Below, piece by piece: positions 6,624-8,149 of a DNA stretch of 8,149 bases. The DNA lies in assembly GCA_903871865.1 (NCBI GenBank), contig CAIQIL010000432.1, positions 1 to 8,149 on the forward strand, given 5' to 3'. Source of the stretch: an uncultured Burkholderiales bacterium (lineage in GTDB: Bacteria; Pseudomonadota; Gammaproteobacteria; Burkholderiales; Burkholderiaceae_C). The notes below the pieces were generated by a model. The model did not search any database. It saw only the letters and a program-made list of their open reading frames with translations, and was not told where the DNA came from. Position 1 is the first letter of the stretch, and every line of letters starts with the position of its first letter. The position numbers and the translations under genes were made by a program.

Positions 6624-6655
6624 CAGGCCGCGGGCACGTGCCATGATCGGGCCTG
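6624..6655. repeat. Nested inverted repeats before the SulP gene
   Basis: A 10-bp perfect palindrome, GGCACGTGCC (6633-6642), lies between inverted arms CAGGCC (6624-6629) and GGCCTG (6650-6655), in the 69-bp gap between the DUF1501 stop and the SulP start. A further 6-bp dyad, GATGCC...GGCATC (6600-6617), overlaps the DUF1501 stop codon. No run of T follows, so a classical intrinsic terminator is not supported. An operator or a structured RNA element is possible. In GC-rich DNA short dyads also arise by chance. Confidence 0.35.
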
Positions 6656-6670
6656 ACCAGCTTTGCCGCC

Positions 6671-8149
6671 ATGTCCCACCCCGATCCCCACCCCTCGTTG
6701 GCCATTGCCAGATGGTCGGGCCAGATGTCCTTGCGCATGCAGCGCAGCAGTGCGCGCGACGTGGTGGCCGGCCTGTGCGTGGCCGGTCTGTTGTTGCCCG
6801 AGGCCGTGGCCTACGCCGGCCTGGCCCACCTGCCGGTGGCACATGCCCTGGTCGCCATGGTGGCCGGCCTGGCGGTCTACGCCCTCTTCGGTGGCAGCCG
6901 CTTCGCCGTGGTGGCGCCGACCTCGTCCACCGCCAGCCTGTCGGCCGCGGCCGCCTGGTCGCTGTCGGGTGGCGCGCCGGCGGGCGGCTTGGATTACGCG
7001 ACGGTGCTGATGGCCCTGACGCTCTCGGCTGGCGCCATGCTCTGCCTGCTGGCCGCGGCGCGCCAGGGACAGTTGTCGGCGTATGTCTCGCGGCCGGTGT
7101 TGCGGGGCTTTGCCTTTGGCCTGGCCATCACCATCGTGGTTCGCCAGCTGCCAGATGCGCTCGGGCTGACCTTGCCAAGCCAGGGCCAGTCAACCCTCCA
7201 GTTGTTGGGCTACACCCTGAGCCATGTGGACCGATGGCACCTGCCCAGCCTGGGTGTGGCCGTGCTGGCCGCTGTGGGGCTGGTGGTGTTGCGCCGCTGG
7301 CCGGCCTGGCCTGCCTCCTTGCTGGTGATGCTGGGCGCGATGCTGGCGTCCAGGGGCCTGGGCCTGGAGGGCTGGGGCGTGCAGTCGGTCGGGGCGGTCG
7401 CGGCACCCTCCTGGCACTGGCAGGTGCCGGTCCTGAGCCTGGACGCCTGGCTGCGCGTGGTCGAGCTGGCCTTCGGCTTGCTGATCCTCGTGTTCGCCGA
7501 GTCGTGGGGCAGCATCCGCAGCCTCGCCCTGGCCCAGGGTGACCGCGTCGATGCCAACCGCGAGCTGTGGGTGCTGGGCGGCTGCAACGTGGTGTCGGCC
7601 CTGCTGCAGGGCATGCCGGTGGGGGCGGGCTTCTCCGCCAGTGCGGCCAACGCGGCCAGCGGCGCCACCAGCAAGGCCGCGGCGGCGTGTGCCCTGCTCG
7701 TCGTTGGCATCGTCATGGTCTGGGCCCTGCCCGAGCTGCGCTGGTTGCCGCGTCCGGTGCTGGCCGTGGCGGTCATCGCCGCCCTGTGGCACGCGCTGAA
7801 CCCGCGACCGCTGCGCGATGTCTGGCGCATGGACCGCGACCGCGGGCTGGTGGTCGGTTCGGTGCTGGCCGTGCTCCTGCTGGGGGTGCTGCACGGCATG
7901 CTGGCGGCCATCGGCCTGTCCTTGCTGGCGTCCTTGCGGCGCTTCAGCCAGCCGGTGCTGCACGAATTGGGTCGGCTGGATGGCAGCGATCACTTTGTGG
8001 CCCTGGGCACCCACCCCGATGCGCTCACCACCCCCGGCGTGCTGGTGCTCAGGCCGGAAGAGCCCCTCTTCTTTGCCAGCGCCGAGCGCGTCGTGGGCGA
8101 GGTTTCGCGCCGCTTGCACGCGCTCGATGGCGCGCCCCAGGACGTGCAC
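6671..8149 (+). CDS. SulP family inorganic anion transporter (SLC26-like), C-terminus cut by right edge
   Basis: 493 codons, open at the right edge, of a SulP/SLC26 anion transporter, an inner-membrane carrier for sulfate, bicarbonate or similar anions. After a polar N-terminus come ARDVVAGLCVAGLLLPEAVA (28-47) and YAGLAHLP (48-55), the SulP N-terminal signature. FAVVAPTSSTASLSA (78-92) matches the substrate-site region. A series of hydrophobic segments runs to about residue 425, with FAESWGSIRSLALAQGDRVD and a GMPVGAGFSASAANAASGA loop matching the family. At residues 457-478 (VLVLRPEEPLFFASAERV...) the cytoplasmic STAS domain begins; most of it lies beyond the window. Full members have about 500-600 residues. 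The ATG at 6671 has no clear ribosome binding site. Same direction as the DUF1800/DUF1501 pair and 69 bp away, so it could be co-transcribed or have its own promoter. The transported anion cannot be told from the sequence. Confidence 0.92.
   Translation, partial: MSHPDPHPSLAIARWSGQMSLRMQRSSARDVVAGLCVAGLLLPEAVAYAGLAHLPVAHALVAMVAGLAVYALFGGSRFAVVAPTSSTASLSAAAAWSLSGGAPAGGLDYATVLMALTLSAGAMLCLLAAARQGQLSAYVSRPVLRGFAFGLAITIVVRQLPDALGLTLPSQGQSTLQLLGYTLSHVDRWHLPSLGVAVLAAVGLVVLRRWPAWPASLLVMLGAMLASRGLGLEGWGVQSVGAVAAPSWHWQVPVLSLDAWLRVVELAFGLLILVFAESWGSIRSLALAQGDRVDANRELWVLGGCNVVSALLQGMPVGAGFSASAANAASGATSKAAAACALLVVGIVMVWALPELRWLPRPVLAVAVIAALWHALNPRPLRDVWRMDRDRGLVVGSVLAVLLLGVLHGMLAAIGLSLLASLRRFSQPVLHELGRLDGSDHFVALGTHPDALTTPGVLVLRPEEPLFFASAERVVGEVSRRLHALDGAPQDVH

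Noticed and set aside
4085..6844. A 919-codon open frame on the minus strand, opposite the DUF1800 and DUF1501 genes.
   Set aside because: It is antisense to two well-recognised protein families, has Gly/His/Gln/Arg-rich low-complexity composition typical of GC-rich antisense frames, and shows no domain.
5635..7542. A 635-codon plus-strand open frame spanning the DUF1501/SulP junction.
   Set aside because: It is out of frame with both genes, which are recognised from start to end; composition is Gly/Arg/Pro-rich shadow.
7190..8149. A 319-codon minus-strand open frame over the SulP gene.
   Set aside because: Antisense to conserved SulP motifs, with a Gln/His/Gly-rich composition and no domain.

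Overview
The window is a GC-rich stretch, by eye well above 60% G+C with strong G/C third-position bias. The codon use, the protein families and the gene order point to a betaproteobacterium of the order Burkholderiales, probably Comamonadaceae-like. I infer this from style and synteny; there is no rRNA or other marker gene in the window. Six genes cover nearly all of it. No tRNA, rRNA, CRISPR array, insertion sequence or phage gene is visible.

Left block (1-2641, leftward operon). From right to left there is an alpha/beta-hydrolase-fold protein (1643-2539), a lipoprotein periplasmic adaptor of an RND efflux pump (426-1646), and the start of its inner-membrane RND permease (1-415, cut by the window edge). 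The hydrolase stop and the adaptor start overlap as ATGA. Adaptor and permease are 10 bp apart. A LysR-type regulator (2642-3544) is transcribed divergently. Regulator / lipase-like gene / adaptor / permease is the arrangement of the ceoR-llpE-ceoAB-opcM and bpeT-llpE-bpeEF-oprC multidrug efflux loci of Burkholderia. The hydrolase here lacks both the nucleophilic serine and the catalytic histidine of its family, so it looks like a pseudoenzyme. The 102-bp divergent promoter is an AT-rich island holding a perfect dyad that abuts the regulator start codon and a second imperfect dyad about four helical turns away, consistent with LysR-type control.

Middle block (3740-6601, rightward). A DUF1800 protein with an export signal is followed 30 bp later by a DUF1501 protein with a clear Tat signal. 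These two families are a recurrent pair of exported proteins of unresolved function. The 195 bp between the LysR gene and the DUF1800 start holds no gene I can support, and the start of the DUF1800 gene is uncertain within it.

Right block (6671-8149, rightward). A SulP-family anion transporter is open at the right edge. Its membrane domain is complete and the window ends just inside its STAS domain. The 69-bp gap before it carries a 10-bp perfect palindrome inside a wider inverted repeat.

The first 37 bases stop matching the RND permease family and look like an intrinsic terminator, so the left edge may be a junction or an assembly artefact.
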